A stretch of DNA of 64,000 nt from Bufo bufo (lineage: Eukaryota > Chordata > Amphibia > Anura > Bufonidae), in NCBI RefSeq assembly GCF_905171765.1, contig NC_053392.1, forward strand, positions 447,048,837-447,112,836, written 5' to 3'. Position numbers and translations under genes: made by a program. Of this stretch, positions 1 to 10,925 are shown in pieces. The notes under the pieces are model-generated. The model worked only from the letters and a program-made list of their open reading frames with translations, did not search any database and was not told the DNA's origin. Every line of letters begins with the position of its first letter. Position 1 is the first letter of the stretch.

Positions 1-14
1 TCATCTCATTTGCC

Positions 15-620
15 TTGGCGCTACGGGCTTACGTTTTTCTCTCACACCATACTGTTTCCCGGTCGCGGTTCAGGCTGACGTTCAGTTCGTCAGAGCCGGG
101 GTCAGGAAAAAAAAAAAAAAAAAAAAAAAAGGGGCTTATTCTCATGTTTGCTGTCTGTTTTCCGTTTACAGGCTCACTTGTTGGGTTCTTTCTGTCGCCA
201 GTTACGTTTCTGGCTCACGTTTCTGTCATAACATGTCTGCTGCCTGTTACGTTCCAGGCTTACGTTTTTCTCTGTCTAGCGTCAGTCACTTTCCTGGCTC
301 ACATTTCCCGTTATTTCATGTCTGTTGCCCGCCACGTCGGCGGGCTTACGTTTTTCCTTTTTTCTCTTGCCGGTTCCTCTCCGGTTCACGTTTCTTTACA
401 TGTCCTGCTGCCTGTCACGATTCAGGCTTACGTTTTTCCAATTGTTGCCTGTTACGCTTCAGGCTTACGTATCTACTGTACCCCGTCTGTTGCCTATCAC
501 GTCGTCAGGCGTACGTTTCCCCCATGTTTTTTATTCCCCGTCACGCTGACGGTTTTACGTTGTCCATTACCGGTTACAGGTCAGGTTCATGCGGTTAATC
601 ACTATTTTTTGTCGCTATCA
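15..620 (+). repeat. Irregular GGCTTACG-type repeats in the retroelement leader
   Basis: A loose array built around the motif CAGGCTTACGTTTTT, usually preceded by a CTGCCTGTTACG-like or CACGTC-like half. Good matches lie near 26, 257, 346, 425, 461 and 508, with spacing from about 36 to 90 bases. A run of about 20 A lies at 111-130. The 3' direct repeats at 4641 and 4910 also begin AGGCTTAC, so the motif is shared between both ends. I read it as subterminal regulatory or recombination-site sequence. The long open frame across it is not evidently coding. Confidence 0.5.
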
Positions 621-907
621 TTGTTTTTCAGGTTCGATCGATATTATTTTCTACGGTACGACCCCAGGTTTGGTGTTTTTCCATGTGTTTACTCCTCTGT
701 CAATGGCCACGTCCTCGTAGCGCTTACGTCTTGTTTTCACTTTCAGGTTGGTAAGGTCTTCCACAGTAGTCCCCCCTTCATAGCTCTAGGCACTCGCCCG
801 CCCCAAGTTCGCTCTTCATCACCATTCACGGCTCGGGTGTCATCGTTCTGTCACTTGGGGTCTCCGGCTCAGATGTTAATTTTTGTTTATCACCTCACAG
901 CCACGAA

Positions 908-2053
908 ATGTCGCAGATTTCCAATTTCGAGGAAGCTCTGTCCGTCCCGGAGACACCCGCATCCGAACGGCCCTGCTCCTCATCCCTGAGGAGTTGGACG
1001 ATCGCCAAGTTAATTGCGGAGCTTAATAGAAGAGGGATCCAACACCCCGCTTCCGCCCGGAAAGCCGAACTTTTCAGGCTACTCACAGCGGAGCCAGCAG
1101 CCCAGGACTTGGAGCAAGTCTCCATGTCCACTATGCAAGTGTCTCTGACACAACTGCACGCTATGATGAACACTATCGCCTCCTCAGTCTCGGACGTGCA
1201 GTCCAGACTCCAGGCAGTGGAGTCTCACCAGGGACTGTCATCCGAGCGGGTCGCCTCTCCACTGCCGGTGGCCCCCGTGGCAGGGTTGGTTCCCCCAGGT
1301 AGAGTTCTTTGCGCACCCGAGGTAGCTCCGGCCCATTTCATCCCCAGCAACATCAAGAAGGACATTTTAGAGGGCAAGGACGTCAACCTGGCGTCTATTT
1401 TGATAGCAACCCATGACACAGTGGAGAGCAAGACCATTGCTTGCGGCGATATGTCCATCGTCCTCAAAGCGAGGGACCCCCGCCTCAACAGGAAGCTAAC
1501 CCCCATGGAGTTTGTCCTGGCGTTTAGCTTATACAGAGATGTCATCTGCTCCGTCCACCCTGAGAGGCGGGAAGAGTTGGACACTTACTTATACAGGGTC
1601 ACGGAGTTGGGCCACAAGTACGGTGGGCAGGCTTTCTACGATTACCATCGTTCGTTCTCAGCTAAAGCCGCCGCCTCGCTGGTCCAATTCCAGCACCTTA
1701 CGAACTGGGCGGTAATGGACATGGAACTCTTTTGCCGACATTTCGCGTGCCTCAGGGCACCGGCATGTACGTCATGCCAGTCCATTACTCACTCGTCGGA
1801 CTGGTGCCCCAACTCAGGTCCCTCCACATCCCAGGGCAGATCCCTCCATAGTAGCTCCGGGCCCCTCCCACGTCCTGGTGCCACCACGGATAAATTAGGT
1901 CGGCCAATAGTTTTTCTGGGCAACAGCCAGGTTTGTAATAATTTTAATCAGGAGGCTTGTTATTACAACAAGTGCAGGGCTCTCCACGTCTGCACAGGCT
2001 GTTTCAGGGCTCACCCGCAGACGGCGTGTCCTCAAAGAACAAGGCCATCCTGA
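908..2053 (+). CDS. Gag-like ORF of the tyrosine-recombinase retroelement
   Basis: A 381-codon ORF with a real ATG just after the leader. Residues 20-60 are helical and charged and look like a SAP-like or coiled segment. The middle has the conserved-looking gag core of Ngaro/DIRS elements. The last 35 residues are rich in Cys and His, with pattern C-x-N-F-x4-C-x4-C-x4-H-x-C-x2-C-x3-H-x4-C, a plausible RNA-binding zinc cluster. The TGA at 2051 is followed in the same frame by the RT region, so gag and pol may be joined by readthrough or simply be separate ORFs. I assign gag by position and the terminal cysteine cluster, since gag proteins of this group are poorly conserved. Confidence 0.65.
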   Translation: MSQISNFEEALSVPETPASERPCSSSLRSWTIAKLIAELNRRGIQHPASARKAELFRLLTAEPAAQDLEQVSMSTMQVSLTQLHAMMNTIASSVSDVQSRLQAVESHQGLSSERVASPLPVAPVAGLVPPGRVLCAPEVAPAHFIPSNIKKDILEGKDVNLASILIATHDTVESKTIACGDMSIVLKARDPRLNRKLTPMEFVLAFSLYRDVICSVHPERREELDTYLYRVTELGHKYGGQAFYDYHRSFSAKAAASLVQFQHLTNWAVMDMELFCRHFACLRAPACTSCQSITHSSDWCPNSGPSTSQGRSLHSSSGPLPRPGATTDKLGRPIVFLGNSQVCNNFNQEACYYNKCRALHVCTGCFRAHPQTACPQRTRPS

Positions 2054-3642
2054 CTAAGCGGGGTCAACGTGGTCTTGTTAGAGTCCCTTTTGCGCGAGCA
2101 CCATAGGCCGCATTGGGTGCAGTTCCTGGTCTCCAGGTTCACCACAGGGTTCCACACGGGGCTAGTAGCTCTCCCACAAACTTCCTGGGAAGGGCCCAAT
2201 CTACTGTCAGCGAGCAGGGACCCTGAGCCGGTGGGGACTCTGATCAATTCAGAGTTGGAGAAGGGGTTTCTCATCGGCCCCTTCCCCTTCATTCCATTCG
2301 ACCTCTGGAGGATCAACCCTATCGGTATTGTGACCAAGCAGTTCACAAATAAAGCACGGTTAATCTATGACTTGTCGGCGCCTCATGGCTCCAGTGTACC
2401 CAGTCTCAACTCCTTAGTGCCTTCTGAGGAGTTCTCCATGAGCTACGCCACCATAGACGAAGCCATACAGCTGATCCTCCAGGTAGGTCGGGGGCGTGGT
2501 TGGCAAAGGCAGATATCGCCGACGCCTTCAAGCTGCTGCCCATTCATCCACGGCTCTGGGGGTTCTATGGTATCAAGTGGCAAGATCAGTACTTCTTTGC
2601 CAATCGCCTGACGTTCGGGTCCAAGAGCAGTCCCTGGCTGTTCGACCAGTTCGCGCAGGCATTGCATTGGATCCTGGTCAACCACTGTGGTTGCCCTATG
2701 ACCATCCACTACTTGGATGATTTTCTCATCATTGAGAGCCCAGACCGCCAGCCTTGCAAACTCCAGGCTCTGCTGCACATGTTCGGCCGACTTAATGTTC
2801 CGGTGGCAGCCGCAAAAACCGAAGGTCCCGCCACGGTAATCACCTTCCTAGGTATAACGCTAGATACAGGGAAGATGGAGGCCAGGCTTCCAGCCGAGAA
2901 ATTGGCAAAGATCAAGACAGCCATTTCAACCGCGGCGGGCTGCAGGACCTGCACCAAGGTCGAGTTGCAGTCCCTTTTAGGCATGCTCAACTTTGCCACC
3001 AAAGTCATGCCCCAGGGCAGGGCCTTCATGTCCAGGCTTCTCCAATTGCTCCCCTCAGCCCCAGAGCAGGACAGTCTCGTCACCTTAGACGCACAAGCCA
3101 TGGCCGACTTGTCCATGTGGGAGAACTTCCTGGCCTCTTGGAACGGTGTCTCGTTGTTCGTTCCTCGGCTAGGGCCAGAGTCCACCTTGATTTTCTCAGA
3201 CGCCGCCGCCTCCGGGGGGTTCGCGGCGATCTGTGGGAACCAATGGTTCGCGGGCCCTTGGCCACCCGAGGTATCAACAGCCAGAGACGCCTTGCAGTCA
3301 TCCCCTTTGCTGGAGTTCTATCCAGTGGTGGCGGCTGCCCAGGTCTGGGGCGGCCAGTGGGCCAACTCTTCGGTGGCGTTCATCACTGATAACAAAACAG
3401 TGGTGGACATCATCACCAGGGGCAGGTCTCAGTCGCCCCAGATCATGTCATTTGTCCGCAGGCTGGTCTGGCTCTCGCTGGTGCACAATTTCCACGTAAC
3501 ATGCAAGCACATCCAGGGGGTTCACAATGTGGCCGCAGATGCCCTATCTCGTTTTAATTATGAAACTTTCTTCCAGGTCATGCCAGCGGCAGACCGTGTG
3601 GGGCTTCCTCCTCCGATGTACCAATTGCTAGTGTTGGATTAA
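2054..3642 (+). pseudogene. Reverse transcriptase/RNase H of the tyrosine-recombinase element, one frameshift
   Basis: RNA-templated DNA polymerase with RNase H. The N-terminal part (2069 to about 2495, same frame as gag) has the RT fingers, including ARLIYDLSAP. The frame then shifts near a G-run at 2489-2494, and the palm and RNase H continue from about 2500 to 3642. Visible there are the motif A region KADIADAFKLLPIHP, the catalytic box HYLDDF at about 2707-2724, and an RNase H segment with IFSDAAASGG, an ITDNKTVV active-site stretch and a terminal ADALSRF. The downstream frame has no ATG at its start, which supports one original ORF broken by a single indel. Length and motifs fit a full RT-RH, and the catalytic Asp pairs are intact. 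Confidence 0.8.
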
Positions 3643-3671
3643 ACCTTTTTATTAATGCAGCAAAAACATTG

Positions 3672-4580
3672 ATGCAGAAGTCTTTGTCTCACAACACCGC
3701 CAGGAATTACAGGACCGCCTGGAACACCTTCAACAAGTTCAGGGGCCTACACCCAAGTCGAGACACCAACAAAACCACGTACATCACAGCTTTCATAGCC
3801 TTCTGTCATTTCGATCTCAAGCTGTCCTTCAGCACCATCAAAGTGTATTTGGCCGGAGTCCAACATTTTTTCATGTTGGAAGACCCCGAAAGCAGGTCGG
3901 TCTTTCTATCCCAAGCAGTCAGGGCAACCCTTAGGGGGGTTCAGAAAAATAATATCACAGCCACCCCAAGCAGGCAGCCCGTATCGGGGGAAATATTTAG
4001 GAAACTTTCAACCTCCCTAGATAGTCTACCTTTTGGGCTCCTTCCCAGCATAGTCATCAAGGCCGCCATGTACCTTAGTTTCTACGGGTTCTTAAGACCC
4101 GGCGAAGTCACCCGCACTTCAGCTAGGTCCAAGGGTCTCACCAGGGGTAAACTAGTCTGGCACCACGACCATTTCTCCCTGCACCTCCTTACTTCCAAAA
4201 CCTCGCAGGTAGGTCCACCAGTGGAGGTGGATTTCTTCCCTTCCGCCAACACATGGTGCCCGGTCCAGGTACTCAAGAGTCTGCTGTCGGCTCTGGGGGA
4301 CTCCGCCCCTGACCAACCATTGCTCCCGTTTCAGGCCACAGCCCTCACCGCTTCGCAATTCATTTCACACGTCCGCACTCTGGCCATGGGTTGGGGTCTC
4401 GACCCCAAGACCATTTCAGGGCACTCATTCCGCATTGGTGCCGCATCCGCAGCATCAAAACACAACGTCCCCAGCCACATCATCCGGAAAATGGGTCGCT
4501 GGCGCTCCTCTTGCTTCACACGATACATACCTAACCCCCAGGTCGAGATATCCCAGGCTTTCCACAAGTTGGTTTTGTAA
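3672..4580 (+). CDS. Tyrosine recombinase (retroelement integrase-equivalent)
   Basis: About 302 codons, intact, starting 30 bases after the RT stop. It would integrate a circular DNA intermediate using an active-site tyrosine. The N-terminal SAM-like core-binding domain is visible as SHNTARNYRTAWNTF. The catalytic domain shows the first Arg in FYGFLRPGEVT, the H-x-x-R box in GHSFRIGAASAA, the GRW segment, and the nucleophile region FTRYI near residue 290. All tetrad-type residues are therefore present. Start: TTG ATG at 3669; I use the ATG at 3672. It ends just before the 3' repeats, as in Ngaro and DIRS elements. Confidence 0.85.
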   Translation: MQKSLSHNTARNYRTAWNTFNKFRGLHPSRDTNKTTYITAFIAFCHFDLKLSFSTIKVYLAGVQHFFMLEDPESRSVFLSQAVRATLRGVQKNNITATPSRQPVSGEIFRKLSTSLDSLPFGLLPSIVIKAAMYLSFYGFLRPGEVTRTSARSKGLTRGKLVWHHDHFSLHLLTSKTSQVGPPVEVDFFPSANTWCPVQVLKSLLSALGDSAPDQPLLPFQATALTASQFISHVRTLAMGWGLDPKTISGHSFRIGAASAASKHNVPSHIIRKMGRWRSSCFTRYIPNPQVEISQAFHKLVL

Positions 4581-4630
4581 ATCGGTTCACTGCCCAATAA
4601 AGGTTTTTCCTCCCTACCTGTTTGTCTTTT

Positions 4631-5028
4631 TGCCCCCTTTTAGGCTTACCCGCGGCATGGCTAAGGGCACATCTCCAGCCATATCAGGTAGGCATGGTGG
4701 TTTTCCTCTGTCAGGTTCGGCACGTTCAGGCACGAGCTCGGCCGTAGCCTTGACCACAAGTAGGTTAAGGCTGACATGTCAGCCTGCCTTTGTGGGAGGG
4801 GCGTAGGCGCCCTTAAAAGGAGGCATGCCCTCTCCCCATTTGCGTGCGTTTATGGTGCCCCACCCACCCTCCCCTTTTCTATTCATACTCATCAGGGTAT
4901 GCCCCCTTTTAGGCTTACCCGCGGCATGGCTAAGGGCACATCTCCAGCCATATCAGGTAGGCATGGTGGTTTTCCTCTGTCAGGTTCGGCACGTTCAGGC
5001 ACGAGCTCGGCCGTAGCCTTGACCACAA
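4631..5028 (+). repeat. Split direct repeats B1-A2-B2 at the 3' end of the retroelement
   Basis: Two 129-bp copies, 4631-4759 and 4900-5028, appear identical by eye at a 269-base offset. They start TGCCCCCTTTTAGGC and end TTGACCACAA. The 140-bp spacer 4760-4899 would be A2. This is the arrangement by which Ngaro-type elements template a complete circular copy. Near identity of the copies suggests recent activity or recent recombination. A1 should lie at the element's 5' end, outside the window. Confidence 0.7.
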
Positions 5029-5116
5029 CTGAAACAATGATCTAAAAGCAGTTTAGCAGCAAACTTTGTGAAAACTAATATTTGTGTCATTCTCAAAATT
5101 TTTGGCCACGACTGTA
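5029..5116. mobile_element. Tc1-type inverted-repeat remnant
   Basis: The stretch ends ...TTTGGCCACGACTGTA, the reverse of the TACAGTCGTGGCCAAAA end found on many fish and frog Tc1-like elements, preceded by the usual AATATTTGTGTCATTCTCA. Only about 85 bases of one end remain. It lies flush against the retroelement's last direct repeat, so one of the two inserted into or recombined with the other. No transposase is present. Confidence 0.65.
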
Positions 5117-5129
5117 TATATGAGCTAAC

Positions 5130-5492
5130 TAACTATCTAATGTAATTGGATAAGGATCCAGAGGAAAGCACATAGCACAGCAATGACACTGCTCTCTCTC
5201 TCTCAGAACTGCAAAAAAAAAAAAGGCTGCTGGGGAGTTTCTGATATAGTAAGGGGTAGGCAACTTTCCTATTGCTTGCTAGGGATGTTGCTAAGCTCTG
5301 ACAAATATATTGCAGCCTTCTCATTGGCCTACAAGCAAGAAGCAGTGAGAATACTGATGAAGAAAAAAATATAGAATATTCGCGATTACGAAGATATAGC
5401 ACTATATTCTTCGTCTTTGCGAATTCTCGAAGTGCCAATATTCACGATAAAAATTTGCGATTAGAATATTCGCGATCAACACTATTATCTAT
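5130..5492. mobile_element. Fragment of a GAATATTCGCG-family hAT-like MITE
   Basis: By eye this matches 14505-14833 over most of its length, sharing the blocks GGGTAGGCAACTTTCCTATTG, TTGCAGCCTTCTCATTGGCC and the closing GAATATTCGCG...CAACACTA. The left end typical of the family (TAGTGATGAGCGGC) is missing, so this is a truncated copy. The 3' 100 bases are rich in GAATATTCGCG inverted segments that can fold back. Confidence 0.6.
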
Positions 5493-6094
5493 ATTTAATT
5501 TGGTGTCATATATAATGTATGAGTAATTATCAATGCTGTAATACCTGTTCATCAAATCTAGTATGTATGAACATTTCAATGGAAGATTATTTATATTGTT
5601 ATAATACTACCGTATAATAATGCTTGTTGTTATCTGAAATGATGAAAAGGTAAAATATGAGTGAAATAAAAGTTTTTGAAATGCAACTACTCAAGATTAA
5701 GCTTCACTGTATGCAGTGGTGGTTTTGGCCACTACGTAAAGCCATGCAATTGTGTGCTGCTGCCCCTGGCAACAGGCTCTTCCTGGCAGCAGCACCAATT
5801 TCAGCCATATCCATGTCATCTGAATGGTAATATACTTTAATACAATGGTGAAGCAGGGAGCCATCAGCTCACTTCTCCATTGTTTATACTGTATGATGGA
5901 CACATGTAGGGGGTGTTATACTGTATGAGGGGGACATTATGCTGTATAATGACAATCTGTGTCTTAGGACTTAAGTTGCGTTATGTATTTTGTGCCAGCT
6001 TTTACTACTTTTTTCTATTTTGTTATATTTAGTGTTCTATTAAGTATTTTTCACAGTCTTTTCTGCTATATTTAGTGTTTAAAGATTATAGTTA
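5493..6094. other. AT-rich stretch with nothing recognised
   Basis: I see no supported gene, terminal repeat or tandem array here. Short ORFs such as the minus-strand one near 5697-5903 have no recognisable motif. The final part runs into the leader of the mariner-like element. Confidence 0.4.
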
Positions 6095-6985
6095 ATCATT
6101 ATAATGGCAATAACCTTTTTATGAATTCATAAAAATATATATTTCAAAACATACACTATGAGCACAATTATTATGCGAGTGAGTGTTTTGACCATATCAT
6201 CATTTTATGCATATTTTCCAAATCCAAGCTGTATAAACTTGATTGCCTATTAGTTAGAACTATGTCAGGTGATGTGTATTTGTTTAATGAGGGAGGGTGT
6301 GGCCTAAGGAGATCAAGACCCCATATCAAGGTGTGCATAATTATTAGGCAGTTATTAGGCTGTTTTCCTCTGGCTAAATAGGCCAAAAAAGAGATTTAAC
6401 TGACCCTGAAAAGTCAAAAATTGTTAAGTCTTTCAGAGGGATGCAGCATTCCTGAAATTGCTTAGATATTGGGATGTGATCGCAGAACCATCAAATGTTT
6501 TTTTGTTGCAAATAATCAAAAAGGGTTGCAAGAAATATCTGAAGACAGAGTTTATAAAAAATGTAAGATCAGAGTGATTCTTGATGGACCAGATGGATGG
6601 GCCCATGGCTGGTTCAGCAACGGGCACAGAGCTCCACTTCAACTCAGATGCCAGCAAGGTGGAGGTGGGGTACTGCTATGGAATAGTATTATTAAAGATG
6701 AGCTAGTTGGACATTTTTGCATTAAAGATGGGCTCAAAATCCCATCCTAGAAACCTACTTCCAGTTTTCTTCAAGCAGTGGTACAGGAAAAAGTCAGCAT
6801 CTTTTAAGAAAACTATGATTTTTTCCATCGCTTGCATCAAAGTACTCCACCACATGGCTAGCCAGTAAAGACCTTAAAGGTGAAAGAATGATGACATGGA
6901 CTCCTTCCTCACCTGACCTAAACCTTATTGAGAACTTGTGGGCCTTTCTTAAATGGGAGATGTATGGTGAAGGAAAAAGTTGATT
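6095..6985 (+). pseudogene. Degraded Tc1/mariner transposase and leader
   Basis: The leader has the family phrase GTGCATAATTATTAGGCAG (6333-6351) and the palindromic variants seen in a common fish/frog Tc1-like element. The coding remnant starts about 6400 with a helix-turn-helix relic (CDRRTIK) and jumps directly into the catalytic domain at about 6574 (LDGPDGWAHGWF, then the QQGGGGVLLW block at about 6650). It ends with an SPDLNLIENLW-like box at about 6915-6945. The region between the DNA-binding part and the first catalytic Asp is largely deleted and several stops and frameshifts are present. It encodes no working enzyme. Confidence 0.7.
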
Positions 6986-8084
6986 GTCAACAATAGAGAT
7001 GAGCGAATTTAAAAAAAATTAAATTTGCCGATTCGACAAATTTTTTTGTAAAAATTTGGTTCGATGCAAATTTATTTGCGGCAAATTACGTTAAAAACTG
7101 CTATTTTCTGGCTGCAGAGAGCCTTTATATTGGTGTAGAACAGTGTGCCTTGCAGTAACACGCATAGGGAGTCTGCTTTGGTAGTGAAATAATACTGTGA
7201 GTCTGTATGACATGCAGATGACAGGCGTCACTCTTAGAATCACTACACACTTCACTTATTTGGACAGTCATGGGGCCAAAACTGACCAAATAACTCAAGT
7301 ATGAACTGAGCCTTACAGGTCGATGTTAGCGCCAAGGAATCCTTTTACACCGTCGTCAGCTGATTCCACATAGATGTCTACAGAACCAGTTCTATTAACC
7401 CCTTAAGGACTCAGCCCTATTTCACCTTAAGGACTTGGCCATTTTTTGCAAATCTGACCAGTGTCACTTTAAGTGCTGATAACTTTAAAACGCATTTACT
7501 TACCCAGGCCGTTCTAAGATTGTTTTTTCATCACATATTGTACTTCATGACACTGCAAAAATTGGGTCAAAATTTTTTTTGCATAAAAAAATATCAAATT
7601 TACCCAAAATTCTGAAAAATTTGCAAATTTCAAAGTTTCAGTTTCTCTACTTCTGTAATACATAGTAATACCCCCAAAAATTGTGATGACTTTACATTCC
7701 CCATATGTCTACTTCATGTTTGTATCATTTTGGGAATTATATTTTATTTTTTGGGGATGTTACATAGCTTAGAAGTTTAGAAGCAAATTTAGAAATTTTT
7801 CAGAAATTTTCCAAATCCCACTTTTTATGGACCAGTTCAGGTCTGAAGTCACTTTGTGAGGCTTACGTAACAGAAACCATCCAAAAATGACCCAATTTTA
7901 GAAACTACACCCCTCAAGGTATTCAAAACTTATTTTACTAACTTTGTTAACCCTTTAGGTCTTCCACAAGACTTCATGGCAAATGGACATAAAATGTAAG
8001 AATTTGGATTTTTTGGAAATTTTTTCAATATAATCAATTTTTTCCAGGAACAAAGCAAGGGTTAACTGTCAAAAAAAACTCAAT

Positions 8085-9090
8085 ATGGGTTTCCCTGATT
8101 CTGTAGTTTGCAGAAACACCCCATATGTGGTCGTAAACTACTGTTTGGCCAAACGGGAGGACATAGAAGGAGGGGAACGCCATATGGTTTTTGAAAGGCA
8201 GATTTTGCAGGACTGGTTTTGTTTATACCATGTCCCATTTCAAGCCCCCCGTTGCACCCGTAGAATAGAAATTCCAAAAAAGTGTATTCAAAACTGGGTT
8301 TACAAACTTTGTTAACCCTTTAGGTGTTCCACAAGAGTTAGTGGCAGATGGAGAAACAATTTTGGAATTTAAATTTTTTGGAAAATTTTCAATTTTAACC
8401 CTTACTTTATTACTGGAAAAAATGGGTTAACAGCCAAACAAAACTCAATATTGGTTGCCCTGATTCTGTAGTTTGCAGAAACACCCCATATGTGGTCATA
8501 AACTACTATTTGGCTAAACGGCAGGACATAGTAGAAGGGGAACGCCATATGGTTTTTGGATGGCAGATTTTGCTGGACTGGTTTATTTACACCATGTACC
8601 CTTTCAAGCTCCCTGATGCACCCCTAGAGTAGAAACAGCATAAAAGTGACCCCATCTAAAAAACTACGGGATAAGGTGGTTGTTGTTTTGGGACTATTTT
8701 AGGGTAAATATGATTTTTGGTTGCTCTATATTACATTTTTTTGAGGCAAGGTAACAAAAAATTAAAATTCTAAAATTGTTTCTACATTCGCTATTTAGTT
8801 TTGTGGAAGTAACTTTGTAAAGTAACTTTTGAATACCTTGAGGGGTGTAGTTTCTTAGATGGGGTCACTTTTTTGGAGTTTCTAGTCTAGGCTACATCAG
8901 GGGGGGCTTCTAATGGTACATGGTGTAAATAAACCAGTCCATCAAAATCTGCCTTCCAGAAACCATATGGCGTTCCCTTCGTTCTATGCCCTGCCGTGTG
9001 GCTATATAGCCATTTACAACCACATATGGGGTGTTTCTTCAAAATACAGAATCAGGGCAATAAATATTTAGTTTTGTTTGGCTGTTAACC
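8085..9090. repeat. Subterminal direct and inverted copies of a CCCATATGTGGT module in piggyBac
   Basis: A module of about 200 bp holding CACCCCATATGTGGT, GGGGAACGCCATATGG and a CTGGTTT...ACCATGT segment occurs at about 8085-8300, again at 8450-8660, and inverted at about 8860-9090. The inverted copy can pair with the direct copies, giving a stem with an approximately 200-300 base loop. Such subterminal modules are common in amphibian piggyBac families and may be transposase-binding sequence, which is inference. Confidence 0.6.
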
Positions 9091-9567
9091 CTTGCTTTAT
9101 TACCAGATAAAAAGGATTCAAATGGAAATCTTGACAAAAATTGGTGTTTTGGCACCGTTTTTATTTTATATTTTTAACGCTGTTCATCCGAGGGATTTGG
9201 TCAAATGTTATTTTTATAGGGAAGATTCTTACGGACGCGGCAATACCTAATATGTCTACATTTAAAAATGTATTTAGATTTTACACTATATTATCATTTT
9301 AGGAACCCAAAAAAATTATTTTTGTATCTCCATAGCCTGGGAGCTACATTTTTTTTTTTTTTTTTTTGGGCTACTATCTAATGTAGGGGCTCATTTTATG
9401 CGGGATGAGATGGCGGTTTTATTGGCACTAATTGGGGGTGCATATGACATTTTTTTTTAATGCTGTTCATCCGGGTGGGTTGGGTTACATGTTATTTTTA
9501 TAGAGAAGATTTTTACGGACGCGGCGATGCCCAATATGTATGGCTCTCAGACTTTGGAGACACTAAG

Positions 9568-9672
9568 CAGGCATCCTCAAACTGCGGCCCTCCAGATGTT
9601 GTAAAACTACAATTCCCACCATGCCTTGCTGATGGCTGTAGGTTGTCTGGGCATGCAGTGTGAGGATGCCTG
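9568..9672. mobile_element. 105-bp hAT-type MITE inside piggyBac
   Basis: Ends CAGGCATCCTCA and TGAGGATGCCTG are perfect inverted repeats. The interior has the widespread phrase GCGGCCCTCCAGATGTTG and CTACAATTCCCACCATGCC. Flanks share CACTAA on both sides, an imperfect match to an 8-bp duplication. The interrupted piggyBac sequence reads ATGGCTCTCAGACTTTGG on one side and its inverse on the other. Confidence 0.7.
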
Positions 9673-9777
9673 CACTAAAACTAATATTTTTGGGAAAAAA
9701 AATTGTTTCCGTGTCTCCAAAGTCAGAGAGCCATAGTTTTTTATGTTCTCTAGGGGACTGTTGGGGATTATAGAAAT

Positions 9778-10925
9778 TTAGTACTCCATGGAAGTGTGAT
9801 ACTCCCTGAAGCAATCGATAACGCAGAGGCCCGGATGATCGGGGCAAGTGTCACATTGAGTGGTGGTGTCCTTCCGTATCCCCCTCTTGTGACACACTCT
9901 GCATCTTTTTTGGGTTCGTCCCTTCTTTCCAGTATGGGGGACCACACCTGGAAAATGTTGGCCAGGGACGATCCGGGCGCCTCCAATTCCGGAGGTACTC
10001 CGGCCTGCTCTTTCCCGGTCTGAAAAAATCAGGTCCTTGAGGACTGCCTCATAGAATTGGAGGAATGTCCCTGTGCTGATAGTACAAAAGCGTTGTACAA
10101 GGCAACCTGTACCAAGTAGACCGCAACTTTTTTGTACCATGCCCGGGTTTTGCGCATGTCATTATATGGCTTAAGGACTTGATCAGAGAGATCAACTCCT
10201 CCCATATACCAATTGTAGTCGACGATACAATCCGGCTTGAGGACCGTTGCCGCGGTACCTCGCACAGGGACAGGGGTGATGCCATTACCGTGGATTGTGG
10301 ACAGTACAAGGACATCCCTCTTGTCCTTATACCTGACCAGCAACAGGTTTCCACTGGTAAGGGCACGGGTCTCACCCCTGGGGATAGGTACCTGGAGGGG
10401 GTGGGCAGGGAGGCCGCGCTGATGTTTCCGCACGGTCCCACAAGCGGACGTGGATCTGGCGGCGGCAAGAAACCTGAACAAGGAAATGCTAGTATAAAAG
10501 TTATCCACGTACAAGTGGTATCCCTTATCTAGCAGTGGGTACATAAGGTCCCACACGAGTTTCCCGCTAACACCCAGAGTGGGGGGACATTCTGGGGGTT
10601 GAATACGGGAATCTCGCCCCTCGTACACATGAAATTTGTAAGTGTACCCTGAGGTACTCTCACCAATTTTGTACAGCTTCACGCCATACCTCGCCCGCTT
10701 AGTGGGAATGTATTGGTGGAAACTGAGTCTCCCCTTGAACGCAAAGAGAGACTCATCAACCGCGACCTCCCTTCCAGGTACGTAGGCCTGCACAAATTTG
10801 GCCCCAAAGTGATCGATGACCGTCCGTATCTTATACAGACGGTCATAGGCAGGATCACCAGTTGATGGGGGGGTTGGGGGGGGCAAGTGGCAGGAGGAGT
10901 CTAGGGTCTCAAAGCTAGAAAACAA
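9778..10925 (-). pseudogene. piggyBac transposase, N-terminus missing, one frameshift
   Basis: Cut-and-paste transposase of the DDE type. The main frame (10925 down to about 10080) contains all three catalytic Asp regions: AVDESLFAFKGR, LYVDNFYTSI and MGGVDLSDQ. A frameshift near 10065-10090 moves the C-terminus into the next frame, where the Cys-rich domain is intact (CRVCHKRG, CDTCP, GLC, CF then the stop near 9778). Full piggyBac transposases are near 550-600 residues; here about 250 N-terminal residues are absent. The frame has no ATG at its start. It begins just inside a TTGTTTTCTAG|C sequence at about 10914-10924 on the minus strand, which resembles a splice acceptor, so an upstream exon may once have existed or the start was lost. 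Confidence 0.8.

Larger units (their letters stand above)
1..5028 (+). mobile_element. Tyrosine-recombinase retrotransposon, Ngaro/DIRS group, 5' end cut by window
   Basis: A retroelement whose integration enzyme is a tyrosine recombinase instead of an integrase. In order on the plus strand it has a repeat-rich leader, a gag-like ORF, a reverse transcriptase/RNase H region, a tyrosine recombinase ORF and a 3' direct-repeat structure. There is no chromodomain, no DDE integrase and no visible methyltransferase domain between RNase H and recombinase, which favours Ngaro over DIRS1 or PAT. The 3' block has the B1-A2-B2 form expected of split direct repeats. The matching A1 copy is not in the leader shown, so the element probably starts upstream of base 1. 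The right end abuts a Tc1-type inverted repeat directly. One frameshift in RT marks this copy as defective unless it is a sequencing error. Confidence 0.8.

Noticed and set aside
15..989. 324-codon plus-strand ORF across the leader of the first retroelement
   Set aside because: It runs through a poly-A tract and repeat array, has no recognisable domain, and overlaps the real gag start in another frame.
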